From contig NZ_WNXZ01000010.1 of the NCBI RefSeq assembly GCF_009733845.1, forward strand, positions 1 through 64,000: a stretch of DNA of 64,000 nucleotides. The letters run 5' to 3'. Both the position numbers and the translations under genes were made by a program. The notes under the pieces were generated by a model. The model was not told the DNA's origin, did no database searches, and worked only from the letters and a program-made list of their open reading frames with translations. Positions within the stretch are counted from its first letter, which is position 1. Each line of letters starts with the position of its first letter. Positions 35,101 to 43,570 of the stretch are shown in pieces. This stretch comes from Pseudactinotalea terrae (GTDB lineage: Bacteria > Actinomycetota > Actinomycetes > Actinomycetales > Beutenbergiaceae).

Positions 35101-36392
35101 ATCCTGAACAGGGTGCGGGTGTCCTCGTAGGCGTAGAACACGCGCTGGACCATCGTCCAGACGCCCATCGAGACCAGCCCGAACGCCATCGCCACGAGCA
35201 CGGCGGCCACGGCGCGGTAGGCGCCGAAGTCCGCACGGTCGAGCAGCACCACCTGCACGAGCGGGATCGCGAGCACGGCGATCGCGGCCGTCGCCACCAC
35301 CGTGAAGATGCCGAGGGTCCGGAGCCCGAAGGAGAGGTCGTCACGCACCTTCGCGCCGTCGCGCGCAGCGGCGTTCTGCGAGACCCGGGTGAACAGCGCG
35401 GTCACGAGCGACACCGTCACCAGCGACTGCGGCAGCATGAAGATGAGGAAGGCGTTGTCGTAGGCGAAGTTGCCGGCGATCGACTCGCCGCCCTCGACGG
35501 CGGCGGCGCTCGCAGCAGCCGCCACGTTGGAGACCGCCAGGTAACCGACCTGACCCACGGCGAGCGCCGCGAACGCCCAGGTCGCGACCTTGCTCGCCCT
35601 GCCCAGCCCGTGCCCACGCACGCCCCACACCGGCTTGAACCGGAACCCGCTGCGGTACAGCGGGATGATCAGCACCAGGGCCTGCGCGATCACGCCCAGC
35701 GTGGCCGTCCCGGCCAGCAGCGTGATCCGGTCAGCGGTCCACGCCGAGGCGGGGACACCGCCGTCGGGCAGGGATCCGAACATGACGAGGAACGCGACCA
35801 GCCCCGCGATCGCGACCACGTTGTTGATCACCGGCGCCCACATGTAGGGCCCGAAGATGCTGCGCGCGTTGAGGACCTGACCGAGCAGCGTGTACAGGCC
35901 GTAGAAGAACAGCTGCGGGATGCACCAGTACGCCAGCGCGACCGCGACCGCCTTCCACTCCGGCGGGAACGCACCCGCGTAGAGCGTGATCAGCAGCGTC
36001 GCTGCCGCGGTGAGCACGAGCGTGATGCCCGCGAGCACCGCGATCGCGAACGTGAGCAGCCGGTTGACGTGCTCCTGGCCGCCGTCCCTGCGGCGCATGG
36101 CCCGCACGACCTGCGGCACGAGGACCGCGTTGAGGATCCCGCCGGCGAGCAGCATCGAGATGATGTTGGGGAGCTTGTTGGCGACCGACCAGGCGTCGGC
36201 CATGCTGCCCGTGCCGCCGACGGCGAGCACGCCGACCACCGCCACGAGCAACGCGTTCCGCAGCAGCCCCAGCACGCGCGAGACCAGGGTCCCGCTGGCC
36301 ATCACGGCCGCCGAGGACGCCAGACCGCGCGGCCCGCGCCTCGGCTGCGGCGGCGTGGGCTGCGAGGGCGTGCTCTCCAGCCGTGCGGTCAT
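32193..36392 (-). CDS. murJ: Lipid II flippase MurJ fused to a pseudokinase and an extracellular beta-sandwich domain
   Basis: About 1399 residues. The first 550 are the MurJ/MviN polysaccharide-exporter fold (about 14 membrane helices, with AAVMASGTLVSRVLGLLRNA near 30) that flips lipid II. Residues about 600-850 form a kinase-like domain lacking the key residues: the VAVK lysine is Arg in APVRLLML, the HRD loop is HHLTLRPSSV, and DFG is GLG, so it is a pseudokinase. A disordered acidic region (about 860-1150) with EATAIREP-type repeats, a membrane helix (about 1195-1215) and a C-terminal galactose-binding-like domain follow. The same architecture is known in mycobacterial MviN, where phosphorylation recruits FhaA. 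The ATG at 36392 has GAGAG upstream. Confidence 0.94.
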   Translation of the reverse strand: MTARLESTPSQPTPPQPRRGPRGLASSAAVMASGTLVSRVLGLLRNALLVAVVGVLAVGGTGSMADAWSVANKLPNIISMLLAGGILNAVLVPQVVRAMRRRDGGQEHVNRLLTFAIAVLAGITLVLTAAATLLITLYAGAFPPEWKAVAVALAYWCIPQLFFYGLYTLLGQVLNARSIFGPYMWAPVINNVVAIAGLVAFLVMFGSLPDGGVPASAWTADRITLLAGTATLGVIAQALVLIIPLYRSGFRFKPVWGVRGHGLGRASKVATWAFAALAVGQVGYLAVSNVAAAASAAAVEGGESIAGNFAYDNAFLIFMLPQSLVTVSLVTALFTRVSQNAAARDGAKVRDDLSFGLRTLGIFTVVATAAIAVLAIPLVQVVLLDRADFGAYRAVAAVLVAMAFGLVSMGVWTMVQRVFYAYEDTRTLFRIQLPMAIILAVVAVLGWWLLEPRWWVVGTGVATTISNSVGALVGYLATRKYLPSLDGGRVFRTHLRVLLAVIPPTLAAWGLLHLWGVETSLGGAVLRLVVLGTLILGGYLLLIRALHVSELGPLLARVRGPINRVRRLLPGGRSAGPPSTMSQYGGPTGRDEQDVNTDYSVTLRPGEVLAERFQLEHPVDGPAGTGAVWSGTDLALDAPVRLLMLEGPQRDHTVDAARRAALIDDPRLVRILRAGIEGGQGFVVTDPVEGITLADLLRAGPLAPSQARAIVGEAAAALETARRRGVHHLTLRPSSVVRTYDGEVRLLGLGTDAAWQGIEVRDGADAARRDAVGLVHLLYAALTGTWAGAPENADGLPAATMHGESAAPAGDVVEAVPNDLDTLCAVTLGEHEDGPFTPGELVADLAPWGEIDQSTPAALPPVLRPGVALPEVASVEAAGAEPAAAAPAPPVRISAIDTSGWAPHPLPMIAEPTPFSDLVTDTGSIPAYTRPHHAAAGYARAETSAALPLDAEATAIRDPEATVVREPEATAIREPEATVTGDPEATLIRGPEPIPVPDETTVAAEAGGAVEGPWAETPDEEEAEDTSVSTAPPAVEPAPVEPSAPIVSIAGLPTLTRQPRGWDAPGGDAPERLPDEPLRTGADDTPIGAGPESEPASEERPDETSGLGAVVGLGAAARTAKPLRGTNRRINEVSVRVGDGARGLIGGAGERLGSLTERAGAFVDDVRDEFRPVPDETSEDGRPRFNPAPIALCVMIALVIFALVMAVLTLKDASTAFTPGPSPGAVDPSPTEPATEPSVTPTTEAPVTEDPEGPPVASQVAIAEGVTFDPTVTGGENQESAYLAYDGNADTTWNSLRYNSPTYGMKPGLGYTVVLAEAALVSSVTLDVNGEGGMVEIRLGDPAAPNQGAVLASGAMGSNVTYTFAEPVEAEAISLWFPELPVASSDGRNRIELAEITLG
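33420..33545 (-). repeat. Degenerate 24-bp coding repeats in the MurJ linker
   Basis: About six copies of a 24-bp unit encode the octapeptide EAT(A/V)(I/V)R(E/D)P in the disordered linker. The copies differ at several bases, so they are old or under selection for charge rather than a recent slippage. Confidence 0.7.
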
Positions 36393-36414
36393 CGGTCGTC
36401 TCTCATCTGCGACC

Positions 36415-38535
36415 TCATTGTGCGTCGGCGCGGCGGCCACCGCGTCTGATCGTGCGGATCATTCCGATGACGAACGCCACAGCGAGCAGCCCGCCGACCA
36501 CGGCCGTGCCGATGTTCTCCCACTCGGCCCGGACCCGGACCGTGAAGGAGGCGGGCTCGGCGAGGTCACGCTCGGCTCCCGCGGCTGCGGGGTGCACGTG
36601 GATATCGACCATGACGTTCCCGTTCGCGACGGCGGTGGTGGGGATCCGTACGACCGTGGACTCCTGCGGGGCCAGGGCGACCGTCACGGGCTCGCGCGCC
36701 TGCAGCATGCTCTCCCCGGGCACGAGCGAGACCGTCACCACGGCCTCGACCGACAGCCGGTTCGTCAACGTCACCGGGAGGTTGCCGCCCTCGGAGATCA
36801 GCGTGAGGTCGCTGCCCGCCTCGACGTGGATCTGGGAGCCGAGGTCGTCGATCGCGGTGGTCGCCACCCCGAGCAGCTGCTCGCGCAGCTGCGGGTCACC
36901 GGCGAACGCGGACCCGAGCGGGTTCAGCAGCGTGGGCACGTACGCCTCGCGGATCGTGGGGCCGGCGGCCGCCGTGTAGGCGTCCACCACCTCGCGCCCG
37001 TCGAGGAGGCTGTCGACGGCGGTCGGTGAGATCCCTCCCGACGTCGCCCGGTCCCGGGGCAGCTCGAACACGACGCCCGGGCCGGTGCGGCCGAGCAGGC
37101 TCCGCAGGGTGGCGGGCTCGAACCAGGGCGCCTGCTGCAGCGACTCGATCTGCTCGGAGAGGTTGCCGAGGTCCTCGGAGCCGATATCGCGGGGCAGCAC
37201 CAGCAGGAAACCGTCCCCCTCGTCCGGCACGGCCCTGCTGAGCACGGCCGAGAGCGCGAGCGTGGCCTGTCGCCCCGTCACCCCGGTGACGGCGCTGGAC
37301 CCGAGAGCCGCACCGAGCTTCTGATCGGCCAGCACGGCCTGGACATCACCCGAGCCGAAGGAGGCGGTGGCGTGCGTGGTGGGAGGGATCGTGTAGTCCG
37401 CCGCGTCGAGCACCACCGCCTCGGCGCCGCGGTCCACGAGAGTGGCGGCGGCCGGCGCCGAGAGCCCGCTCGCGGGCCAGGCCACGCTCTCCACGGCGAG
37501 CCCGGCCTCGGCGAGCAGGGCCTCGGAGCGGGTCACGCCGTCGGCCCAGAGATCGGCGCCACCGGCGCCCACGAGCGCGGTGACGTCGGCATCCGCGTAG
37601 CCGAGTGCGATCAGGTCGCCGCGGCGCTGCGGATCGGTGAGGCGGTCGATCAGCACCTCGCGGGCGGGTCCGTCGACCTGGGTGCCCGGGTCCTCGCCGT
37701 CATCGGTGGCGCCCTCGGTCGCCTCGGTGCTCGGTGTCTCGTCGGCCGGCTCCGTGGTGCCCGGGGCAGCGCCACCGGCGAGAGTCGGGACCGAGCCCGG
37801 CGGCACCTGCTCGAGCAGTGCCGGGTCGATCGCGAGGCTCGCGTCCAGCCCGACCGCGTCCAGCACCTCCAGCAGCCGTGGCGCCGCGATCTCGAGCACC
37901 GGCACCTGCTGCTCGACGGCGTCTGCCCACTCCTGCGCGGTCGGTGTCAGCGGAACCAGCAGCGCGAGCTCGGAGGGGGTGCGGACCGCCGGATCGGTGG
38001 GGAACCAGAGCATCGTGGTGCGGGCGGCCCCCTCGAGGCCGCCCGAGCGGGCCTGGATCTCGACGCCGCGCGGACCCCACGCCGAGAGCTGCGAGAACGT
38101 CCCATCGGTCGGCAGGTTGATCGTGAACGGCACCGACCCGCCGGCAGGGATCTCCGGGGCGTCCTCGGCGGTGTTCCACCCGGTCAGGGCCCTGACGTTG
38201 AGGTCGGAGGTGCCGTCGAGCCAGGCGTCCAGCGCCTCGACCGAGCTCGGGACGTGGAGCTGCAGCATCAGCCGGACCGCCGGCGCCTCGAGCGTGGCGT
38301 CCGTGTTGTTCTGCACCCGGCCGGTGATCACGAGCTCATCTCCCGTGGTGACCACAGCGGGCGTGACGCCCGTGAGCTCGACGACCAGGTCGCCGTCGTC
38401 GGCCCGCGCCGGTGACAGCGGGATCAGCGCGACGCCCAGCCCCAGGGTGAGCGCGAGCATCGCGAGGAGGGTTCGGAGCCCGGACGGCGTTCTCGAACCC
38501 AGGGACCTGACGACGGTCCCCGCACCCCGCGTCAC
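36415..38535 (-). CDS. DUF6049 family secreted/membrane protein
   Basis: About 706 residues. A signal peptide (TLLAMLALTLGLGVALIPLS, cleaving near SPARADD) leads into a long extracellular region starting VVELTGVTPAVVTTGDELVI and ending in one membrane helix (IGTAVVGGLLAVAFVIGMI) with a short basic tail. This domain of unknown function is found beside murJ in most actinobacteria, suggesting an envelope role with lipid II export. The GTG start is one base after the NUDIX stop, and murJ follows by 22 nt. The region about 300-360 is acidic and Thr/Glu-rich. Confidence 0.88.
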   Translation of the reverse strand: MTRGAGTVVRSLGSRTPSGLRTLLAMLALTLGLGVALIPLSPARADDGDLVVELTGVTPAVVTTGDELVITGRVQNNTDATLEAPAVRLMLQLHVPSSVEALDAWLDGTSDLNVRALTGWNTAEDAPEIPAGGSVPFTINLPTDGTFSQLSAWGPRGVEIQARSGGLEGAARTTMLWFPTDPAVRTPSELALLVPLTPTAQEWADAVEQQVPVLEIAAPRLLEVLDAVGLDASLAIDPALLEQVPPGSVPTLAGGAAPGTTEPADETPSTEATEGATDDGEDPGTQVDGPAREVLIDRLTDPQRRGDLIALGYADADVTALVGAGGADLWADGVTRSEALLAEAGLAVESVAWPASGLSAPAAATLVDRGAEAVVLDAADYTIPPTTHATASFGSGDVQAVLADQKLGAALGSSAVTGVTGRQATLALSAVLSRAVPDEGDGFLLVLPRDIGSEDLGNLSEQIESLQQAPWFEPATLRSLLGRTGPGVVFELPRDRATSGGISPTAVDSLLDGREVVDAYTAAAGPTIREAYVPTLLNPLGSAFAGDPQLREQLLGVATTAIDDLGSQIHVEAGSDLTLISEGGNLPVTLTNRLSVEAVVTVSLVPGESMLQAREPVTVALAPQESTVVRIPTTAVANGNVMVDIHVHPAAAGAERDLAEPASFTVRVRAEWENIGTAVVGGLLAVAFVIGMIRTIRRGGRRADAQ

Positions 38536-38536
38536 C

Positions 38537-39055
38537 TCAGGCTCTCCCGATGAGCACGTCTCGAGCCGTCGCGACCACGCGGCGCTCGTTCGGGTACGCG
38601 AGCCGCGAGGCGACCTCGTCGAGCGGCACCCAGGCGACATCCTCGGCCTCGTGGTCGGGATCGTTCTCGATCGTGAGGTGCCCGCCGGTGCGCTGCAGCA
38701 GGTAGTGGTGGACGACCTTGTGCACGCGCCGGTCGGTGCCGGCGAACCAGTAGTCGATGGTGGCGAGATGCCGGATGACGAACCCCTCGATGCCGGTCTC
38801 CTCGGCGATCTCGCGGACCGCGGCCTCCTCGGCGGTCTCGTCGCCCTCGAGGTGACCCTTGGGCAGGCACCACTCGAGCCGGCCGGCACGGTTGCGGCGC
38901 GCGATCACCGCGGTGAGCGCCTGACCCTCGACGACGTCGACCACCAGCCCTCCCGCCGACGTCTCGTCCACGACCGGCAGCGGCGGCGCGTAGAACCGGC
39001 GCTGCGGCGGGGTCGGGACGGGCCGCTGGGGCGGCGTCGGGACGGCGGCGGACAT
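38537..39055 (-). CDS. NUDIX hydrolase
   Basis: 172-residue NUDIX protein. The box GX5EX7REUXEEXGU is complete in GHLEGDETAEEAAVREIAEE followed by TGIEG (about residues 60-82). A proline-rich start (TPPQRPVPTPPQ) precedes the fold. It lies between the CCA-adding enzyme and the DUF6049/murJ genes, a conserved arrangement. It may sanitise nucleotides or hydrolyse a nucleoside-diphosphate derivative; substrate unknown. Confidence 0.93.
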   Translation of the reverse strand: MSAAVPTPPQRPVPTPPQRRFYAPPLPVVDETSAGGLVVDVVEGQALTAVIARRNRAGRLEWCLPKGHLEGDETAEEAAVREIAEETGIEGFVIRHLATIDYWFAGTDRRVHKVVHHYLLQRTGGHLTIENDPDHEAEDVAWVPLDEVASRLAYPNERRVVATARDVLIGRA

Positions 39056-39128
39056 GATGACACTGTAGGAGGTTCCGCGCGCGAGGTTCCGACCAACCCA
39101 CGACCCCCCACGCTTTCGCCACGATTTC

Positions 39129-39184
39129 GGACCGCGGACCGCGGACCGCGGACCGCGGACCGCGGACCGCGGACCGCGGACCGC
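39129..39184 (+). repeat. Tandem repeat, eight units of 7 bp (GGACCGC)
   Basis: Eight perfect consecutive GGACCGC units. It lies between the NUDIX start (39055) and the VOC stop (39191), in what should be the NUDIX upstream region, so copy number could alter promoter spacing. Perfect identity suggests recent slippage. Confidence 0.95.
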
Positions 39185-39190
39185 CGGGCG

Positions 39191-39574
39191 TCAGCGCTGC
39201 TCGACCTCCGCGTTGTCCTCCAGGTAGACCAGGCCGTTGCCGTCGGGGTCGGTGAAGGAGAACATCGGCGGCATGCCCGCCATCCGCAGCACGTCATCGT
39301 TGTGCAGGGTGACGCCCGCCTCCCGGATCGTGTCGTGGGCCAGCTGGGCGTCGGAGGTGCCCAGCCGGATCGCCACGGGGATCTCGCTGTCCGGTGGCAG
39401 CAGGAACAGGGACACGCCCGAGCCCGGTGGCACGACCTCGACCAGCCGCGCGCCGGGCCATACCTCGACGTCGGTGCGCAGCTCGCAGCCCAGCACCTCG
39501 GTGTAGAACCTCAGCGCTGCGTCCTGGTCGGCCACCGGCACGGACACGCTCAATACTCTCGTCGTCATCGCCAT
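39191..39574 (-). CDS. Glyoxalase/bleomycin-resistance (VOC) family protein
   Basis: 127-residue VOC-fold protein. Two beta-alpha-beta-beta-beta modules are seen: VLSVSVPVADQDAALRFYTE at the start and HNDDVLRMAGMPPMFSFTDP plus DGNGLVYLED at the end. The Glu near the end fits a metal ligand. It is divergent from the CCA-adding enzyme. Substrate cannot be inferred. Confidence 0.9.
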   Translation of the reverse strand: MAMTTRVLSVSVPVADQDAALRFYTEVLGCELRTDVEVWPGARLVEVVPPGSGVSLFLLPPDSEIPVAIRLGTSDAQLAHDTIREAGVTLHNDDVLRMAGMPPMFSFTDPDGNGLVYLEDNAEVEQR

Positions 39575-39673
39575 GTCCCATTGCAGCAGGCGCGGAGCAG
39601 GTTGTCCTCGGCTTCGCGGGGGCGCGTGCGACCACCCCGATGATCACGACGGCGGAGCGCGCCCCGTGCGGGC

Positions 39674-41146
39674 ATGGCACCCTATGGGGCTGTGCCTGCT
39701 GTCCCCGGAAACCCCGACCCCGCGCTGCTCCGGCGCGCCCTCGGCGTGCTCGCGCAGTACGCCCCCGAAGCCGTCGAGCTCGGGCGGCGGTTCGCCGACG
39801 CCGGGTTCGAGCTGGCGCTGGTGGGCGGACCGGTGCGGGACGCGTTCCTGGGCAAGGCCGGCGTCGACCTCGACTTCGCAACCTCCGCCCGGCCAGAGGA
39901 CACCGAGCAGATCCTTGCCCGATGGGGCACAGCGACCTGGGACATGGGCCGCGAGTTCGGCACGATCGGCGCGCGCAAGGGCGAGGTGATCGTCGAGGTC
40001 ACCACCTATCGCACCGACACCTACGACCCGAGCTCCCGCAAGCCCGAGGTGGCCTATGGAGACACCCTCGAGGGCGACCTGTCGCGCCGGGACTTCACCG
40101 TGAACGCGATGGCGGTGCGCCTGCCCGACCTGCAGTTCGTGGACCCCTTCGGCGGGCTCGCGGACCTCGCCGACAAGGTGCTGCGCACGCCGGTCGCGCC
40201 CGAGCAGTCGTTCGCCGACGACCCGCTGCGCATGATGCGTGCGGCACGCTTCACCGCGCAGCTCGGGTTCGAGGTCGAGGAGAAGACCTTCGCGGCGATG
40301 ACGGCGATGTCTGGGCGCCTCGAGATCGTCTCGGCGGAGCGGGTCCAGGCCGAGCTCGTCAAGCTGCTGCTCGCCGACCGGCCCCGCGCCGGCCTCGAGC
40401 TGATGACCTTCACCGGGCTGGCCGACATCGTGCTGCCCGAGCTGCCCGGCCTGCAGCTCACGATCGACGAGCACCACCGCCACAAGGACGTCTACGAGCA
40501 CACGCTGACCGTGCTCGACCAGGCGATCGCGCTCGAGACCGGCCCCGACGGCCCCGTGCCCGGACCCGACCTCGTGCTCCGGCTGGCAGCGCTGCTCCAC
40601 GACATCGGCAAGCCCGCCACCCGCGCGCTCGAGCCCGGCGGCGGTGTCAGCTTCCACCACCACGAGGTCGTCGGCGCCAAGATGACCCGCAAGCGGATGC
40701 GCGCGCTCCGGTTCGACAAGGCCACCACCGAGGCCGTGTCGCACCTCGTGTTCCTGCATCTGCGCTTCCACGGGTACGGCGAGGTCGCCTGGACCGACTC
40801 GGCCGTGCGCCGCTACGTCACCGACGCCGGCGACCAGCTCGAGCGGCTGCACCGGCTCACCCGCGCCGACTGCACCACCCGCAACCAGCGCAAGGCTGCT
40901 CGCCTCTCGCACGCCTACGACGACCTCGAGCGCCGCATCGTCGAGCTTGCTGAGCAGGAGGAGCTCAAGGCGATCCGGCCCGATCTCGACGGCACCCAGA
41001 TCATGGAGATCCTCGGCATCGGCCCGGGCCGCGAGGTCGGTGCCGCCTACAAGCACCTGCTCGCCCTCCGCATGGAGCACGGTCCTCTCGGCGAGGACCG
41101 CGCCCGCTCCGAGCTCCTCAGCTGGTGGGCCGCCCACCAGTCCTGA
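39674..41146 (+). CDS. cca: CCA tRNA nucleotidyltransferase / poly(A) polymerase family
   Basis: 490-residue enzyme that builds or repairs the CCA end of tRNAs. The nucleotidyltransferase motif LVGGPVRDAFLGKAGVDLDF (about 49-68) has the two catalytic Asp residues, SRRDFTVNAMA lies near 135, ADDPLRMMRAARF near 195, and an HD-type domain has LLHDIGKPATR near 310 with HHHEVVGAKM. Divergent from the VOC-NUDIX-murJ block, as in many actinobacteria. The ATG at 39674 gives a Pro-rich start; no strong ribosome site is seen, and a later start is possible. Confidence 0.95.
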   Translation: MAPYGAVPAVPGNPDPALLRRALGVLAQYAPEAVELGRRFADAGFELALVGGPVRDAFLGKAGVDLDFATSARPEDTEQILARWGTATWDMGREFGTIGARKGEVIVEVTTYRTDTYDPSSRKPEVAYGDTLEGDLSRRDFTVNAMAVRLPDLQFVDPFGGLADLADKVLRTPVAPEQSFADDPLRMMRAARFTAQLGFEVEEKTFAAMTAMSGRLEIVSAERVQAELVKLLLADRPRAGLELMTFTGLADIVLPELPGLQLTIDEHHRHKDVYEHTLTVLDQAIALETGPDGPVPGPDLVLRLAALLHDIGKPATRALEPGGGVSFHHHEVVGAKMTRKRMRALRFDKATTEAVSHLVFLHLRFHGYGEVAWTDSAVRRYVTDAGDQLERLHRLTRADCTTRNQRKAARLSHAYDDLERRIVELAEQEELKAIRPDLDGTQIMEILGIGPGREVGAAYKHLLALRMEHGPLGEDRARSELLSWWAAHQS

Positions 41147-41149
41147 GGG

Positions 41150-41275
41150 TCCTCTCGGCTGGTGGCTGAGCGTCCACCTCCGCTCCCGGCTGGTGGCTGA
41201 GCGTCCACCGGGCGCCCGTGGATGGCCGCTGAGTGACCTGCCCGCCTGGGTGGTGGCCGCTGAGTGACCTGGGCA
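41150..41275 (+). repeat. Two short direct-repeat pairs in the cca-GDPD gap
   Basis: GGCTGGTGGCTGAGCGTCCACC occurs twice (starting near 41157 and 41192), followed by two copies of GGCCGCTGAGTGACCTG (near 41225 and 41254). The first unit is itself a weak palindrome (GTGG...CCAC). They fill the gap between convergent genes and could end transcription. Confidence 0.7.
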
Positions 41276-41325
41276 CGCCCGGTGGTGACCACGTCGTCGG
41301 CCCGCCGCCCCACCGAGCGGCGGCG

Positions 41326-42111
41326 TCAGCTCCGCGCGCCGACCTCCAGCGCCGCGATCACCTCGGCGGGGGCATCGGTGCAGATCGCGTCCGCACCCAT
41401 CGCGGCGACCTCGAGCGCCCGGGCCGGGTCGTTGACGGTCCACACCCACGCGCGCATCCCGGCGGCGTGGATGGTGGCCACGATCTCGGCGGTCAGCCCG
41501 GCCTCGTAGATCGAGAGGCCGGAGGCCCCGATCGCGAGCGCCCGCTCGAGCGCGACGGTCCAGTCGCTCGCGTAGGTGCGGATGTTCGCGGCCATCTCGT
41601 CGGTGATCTGGTCGCGGTACCGCTCGATCAGCCGCGCCCCGTTCTCGGCGACGCCGAGCGAGAGCGGGTACACCTCGGCCCCGATGCGCTCGCGCAGCAC
41701 GGTCAGCGCGTCCCAGTGCGCACCCGAGGCGAACCAGTTGAGATCGTCGAACATCGCGACCGTCTCGATCACCGCATCGACGGCCTCGGGGTCCTTCAGC
41801 TCGATGTTCACGCGCACCCTGCCGGCCGCGAGCGCGAGCACCTCCGCGAGCGTGGGCACCTTCTCGCCCTCCCCGGCATCGAGGGCACCGAGCTCGACGG
41901 CGGTGCGCTCCTTGACGGGTCCGCTCCCGTTGGTCGTGCGCTCGAGGGTGTCGTCGTGGATCACGACGGCGGTGCCGTCCTTGGCCACGTAGGTGTCCAG
42001 CTCGATCCCTTCCGCACCGAGCTCGATAGCCCGCGCGAAGGCGGCGAGGGTGTTCTCGGGCAGCTCGATCGAGGCGCCGCGGTGGGCGTAGACCTTCATC
42101 GGGAATCCCAT
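41326..42111 (-). CDS. Glycerophosphodiester phosphodiesterase family protein
   Basis: 261-residue GDPD TIM barrel that hydrolyses glycerophosphodiesters to sn-glycerol 3-phosphate and an alcohol. The N-terminal AHRGASIELPENTLAAF has the catalytic His-Arg, and EGIELDTYVAKDGTAVVIHDD has the metal-binding Glu and Asp and the second His. There is no signal peptide, so it is cytoplasmic. An ATG four codons inside (MKVYAHRG) is an alternative start. It converges on the CCA enzyme. Confidence 0.93.
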   Translation of the reverse strand: MGFPMKVYAHRGASIELPENTLAAFARAIELGAEGIELDTYVAKDGTAVVIHDDTLERTTNGSGPVKERTAVELGALDAGEGEKVPTLAEVLALAAGRVRVNIELKDPEAVDAVIETVAMFDDLNWFASGAHWDALTVLRERIGAEVYPLSLGVAENGARLIERYRDQITDEMAANIRTYASDWTVALERALAIGASGLSIYEAGLTAEIVATIHAAGMRAWVWTVNDPARALEVAAMGADAICTDAPAEVIAALEVGARS

Positions 42112-42189
42112 CGTGAGAGTTGCCCTTCGTCACAGGGCGGTCGCGACACTAGGGAGGCGAGTTGAACTCCCAGCAGCGACCCCATGAAC

Positions 42190-42264
42190 GCCGAGTTCGT
42201 TCCCGACCGTTCAGTTCGTTGCGTGCTCCCCACGACCTCGACGGGCAGCGACGAACTCGGCGAC
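42190..42264. repeat. Dispersed palindromic repeat family A, copy 3
   Basis: Runs from CCGAGTTCGTTCCCGACCG to CGACGAACTCGGCGAC with the internal GTGCTCCCCACGACCTCGACGG matching copy 1. It lies in the divergent gap between GDPD and the histidine kinase, about 75 bp from the kinase start. Confidence 0.75.
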
Positions 42265-42340
42265 GGAGTCCCGTCGACGGTCCTCGCATCTCCCACCGTG
42301 GTCGGTGGTGTCCGGCAGCCGTGTCGGTCACGATCGGGGC

Positions 42341-43570
42341 ATGACCACCTATCAGAGCTCCGTCGCCGAACGCCCGGAGCGAGGGCGAGGTGCAGCGTTC
42401 CCGAGCCTCGACTGGCTCGCGGTCGGCCTCGCCGCGATCGTGGCAGCGTTCCTGGTGGCGACACCGCTCGCCACGGTGGACGTCGATCGCTCGATCGGGG
42501 TACCGCCGCAGCTCGGGTACACGATCGCGGCAGGACTCGTGGTGGTGGCCGGAGTCGTGCTCTCGGCACGATGGCCGTTGTCCGCGACCCTGGCGATGCT
42601 CGCGCCCTTCCTCGGGCTGCTGTGGTTCCGGTGGTTCATCTGGGGCTGGTTGCTGGCGCTGCTGGCGGCGACCGTGGTGGTGACCTATCGGCGGGGGTGG
42701 CGGCGGGGGCTCGTCCCAGCCGCCGGCGCCGCGGCGATCTCGCTCTGGTACTGCACGACCGACGTGGTTGCGATCCTGCCGATCGGGCCGGTGACCTCGG
42801 GTGCAGAGGAGGGCGACGGATGGATCACCCTCGCGCTGTACCTCGTCGCGATTACCGCGACATTCGTGACGGCCGCGGCCGCGCGTGTCGCGCAGATCGC
42901 GAACGATCGACAGCGAGAGGCGACCCAGGAGAGCAAGGAGGCCTCCGCCGTCGCGACCCTCGCCACGGAACGGGCACGGATGGCGCACGACCTCCACGAC
43001 GTCGTCGCTCACCACATCTCCCTCATCGCCGTCCGGGCAGAGAGCGCGCCGTTCCAGCACGAGCTGGATGCGCCCACGCAGCGGCTGCTCAGCGACATCG
43101 GCGACGACGCGCGCGGCGCGCTGACCGAGCTGCGGCACGCGCTCGCCGTGCTGCGCCGCACCGACGACGAGCCCGCCTTGACCCGGCCGCAACCCCAGGC
43201 AGCAGATGTCCGTGCGCTCGTCGAGCAAGCCCGGGCCGCGGGCCAGCAGGTCGAGATCGACGGCGACTGGGGTGAGGTTGCCGCGGCGCCCGGGTATGTG
43301 CTGTACCGCGCCGTCCAGGAAGGCCTCACCAATGCGCGCCGCCATGCACCGGGTGAGAAGGTGACGATCATGAAGACACGCGAGGTCGCCGCCGTCGGCC
43401 TCGAGATGACCAACCGGACCGGTGCACCCGACGGGGCGTTCCCACCCGGTCGAGGCTTGCTCGGGATGGGTGAGCGGGTCGCGGCGCTCGGTGGCTCGGT
43501 CGAGGCCGGGGCGCACGACGGCGTCGCGAGGTTGGCCGTGGAGCTCCCGGATGCCGGAGGTCGACTGTGA
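42341..43570 (+). CDS. Two-component sensor histidine kinase (DesK/NarL type)
   Basis: 409-residue membrane kinase. Five or so hydrophobic helices (about 22-175) precede a HisKA_3 domain whose H-box is ERARMAHDLHDVVAHHISLI (phospho-accepting His near 217). The ATPase domain has GLTNARRHAPGEKV (N box) and RGLLGMGERVAALGG (G box). The sensor region has no obvious extracellular loop, so a membrane or cytosolic signal is likely. The stop overlaps the response-regulator GTG (GTGA), so the pair is co-translated. Confidence 0.94.
   Translation: MTTYQSSVAERPERGRGAAFPSLDWLAVGLAAIVAAFLVATPLATVDVDRSIGVPPQLGYTIAAGLVVVAGVVLSARWPLSATLAMLAPFLGLLWFRWFIWGWLLALLAATVVVTYRRGWRRGLVPAAGAAAISLWYCTTDVVAILPIGPVTSGAEEGDGWITLALYLVAITATFVTAAAARVAQIANDRQREATQESKEASAVATLATERARMAHDLHDVVAHHISLIAVRAESAPFQHELDAPTQRLLSDIGDDARGALTELRHALAVLRRTDDEPALTRPQPQAADVRALVEQARAAGQQVEIDGDWGEVAAAPGYVLYRAVQEGLTNARRHAPGEKVTIMKTREVAAVGLEMTNRTGAPDGAFPPGRGLLGMGERVAALGGSVEAGAHDGVARLAVELPDAGGRL

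Noticed and set aside
32193-36392. MurJ-pseudokinase fusion as a novel architecture
   Set aside because: The same MurJ, pseudokinase and extracellular domain order is known for mycobacterial MviN; it is typical of actinobacteria. Only the linker repeats are unusual.
34437-36449. Long open frame on the + strand opposite murJ (about 670 codons)
   Set aside because: It is rich in Arg/His/Gln with no domain and lies antisense to a conserved gene; a high-GC shadow frame.
39644-42133. Open frame of about 829 codons on the minus strand over cca and GDPD
   Set aside because: It is antisense to the CCA enzyme and out of frame with GDPD, with low-complexity composition; the two conserved genes explain the region.
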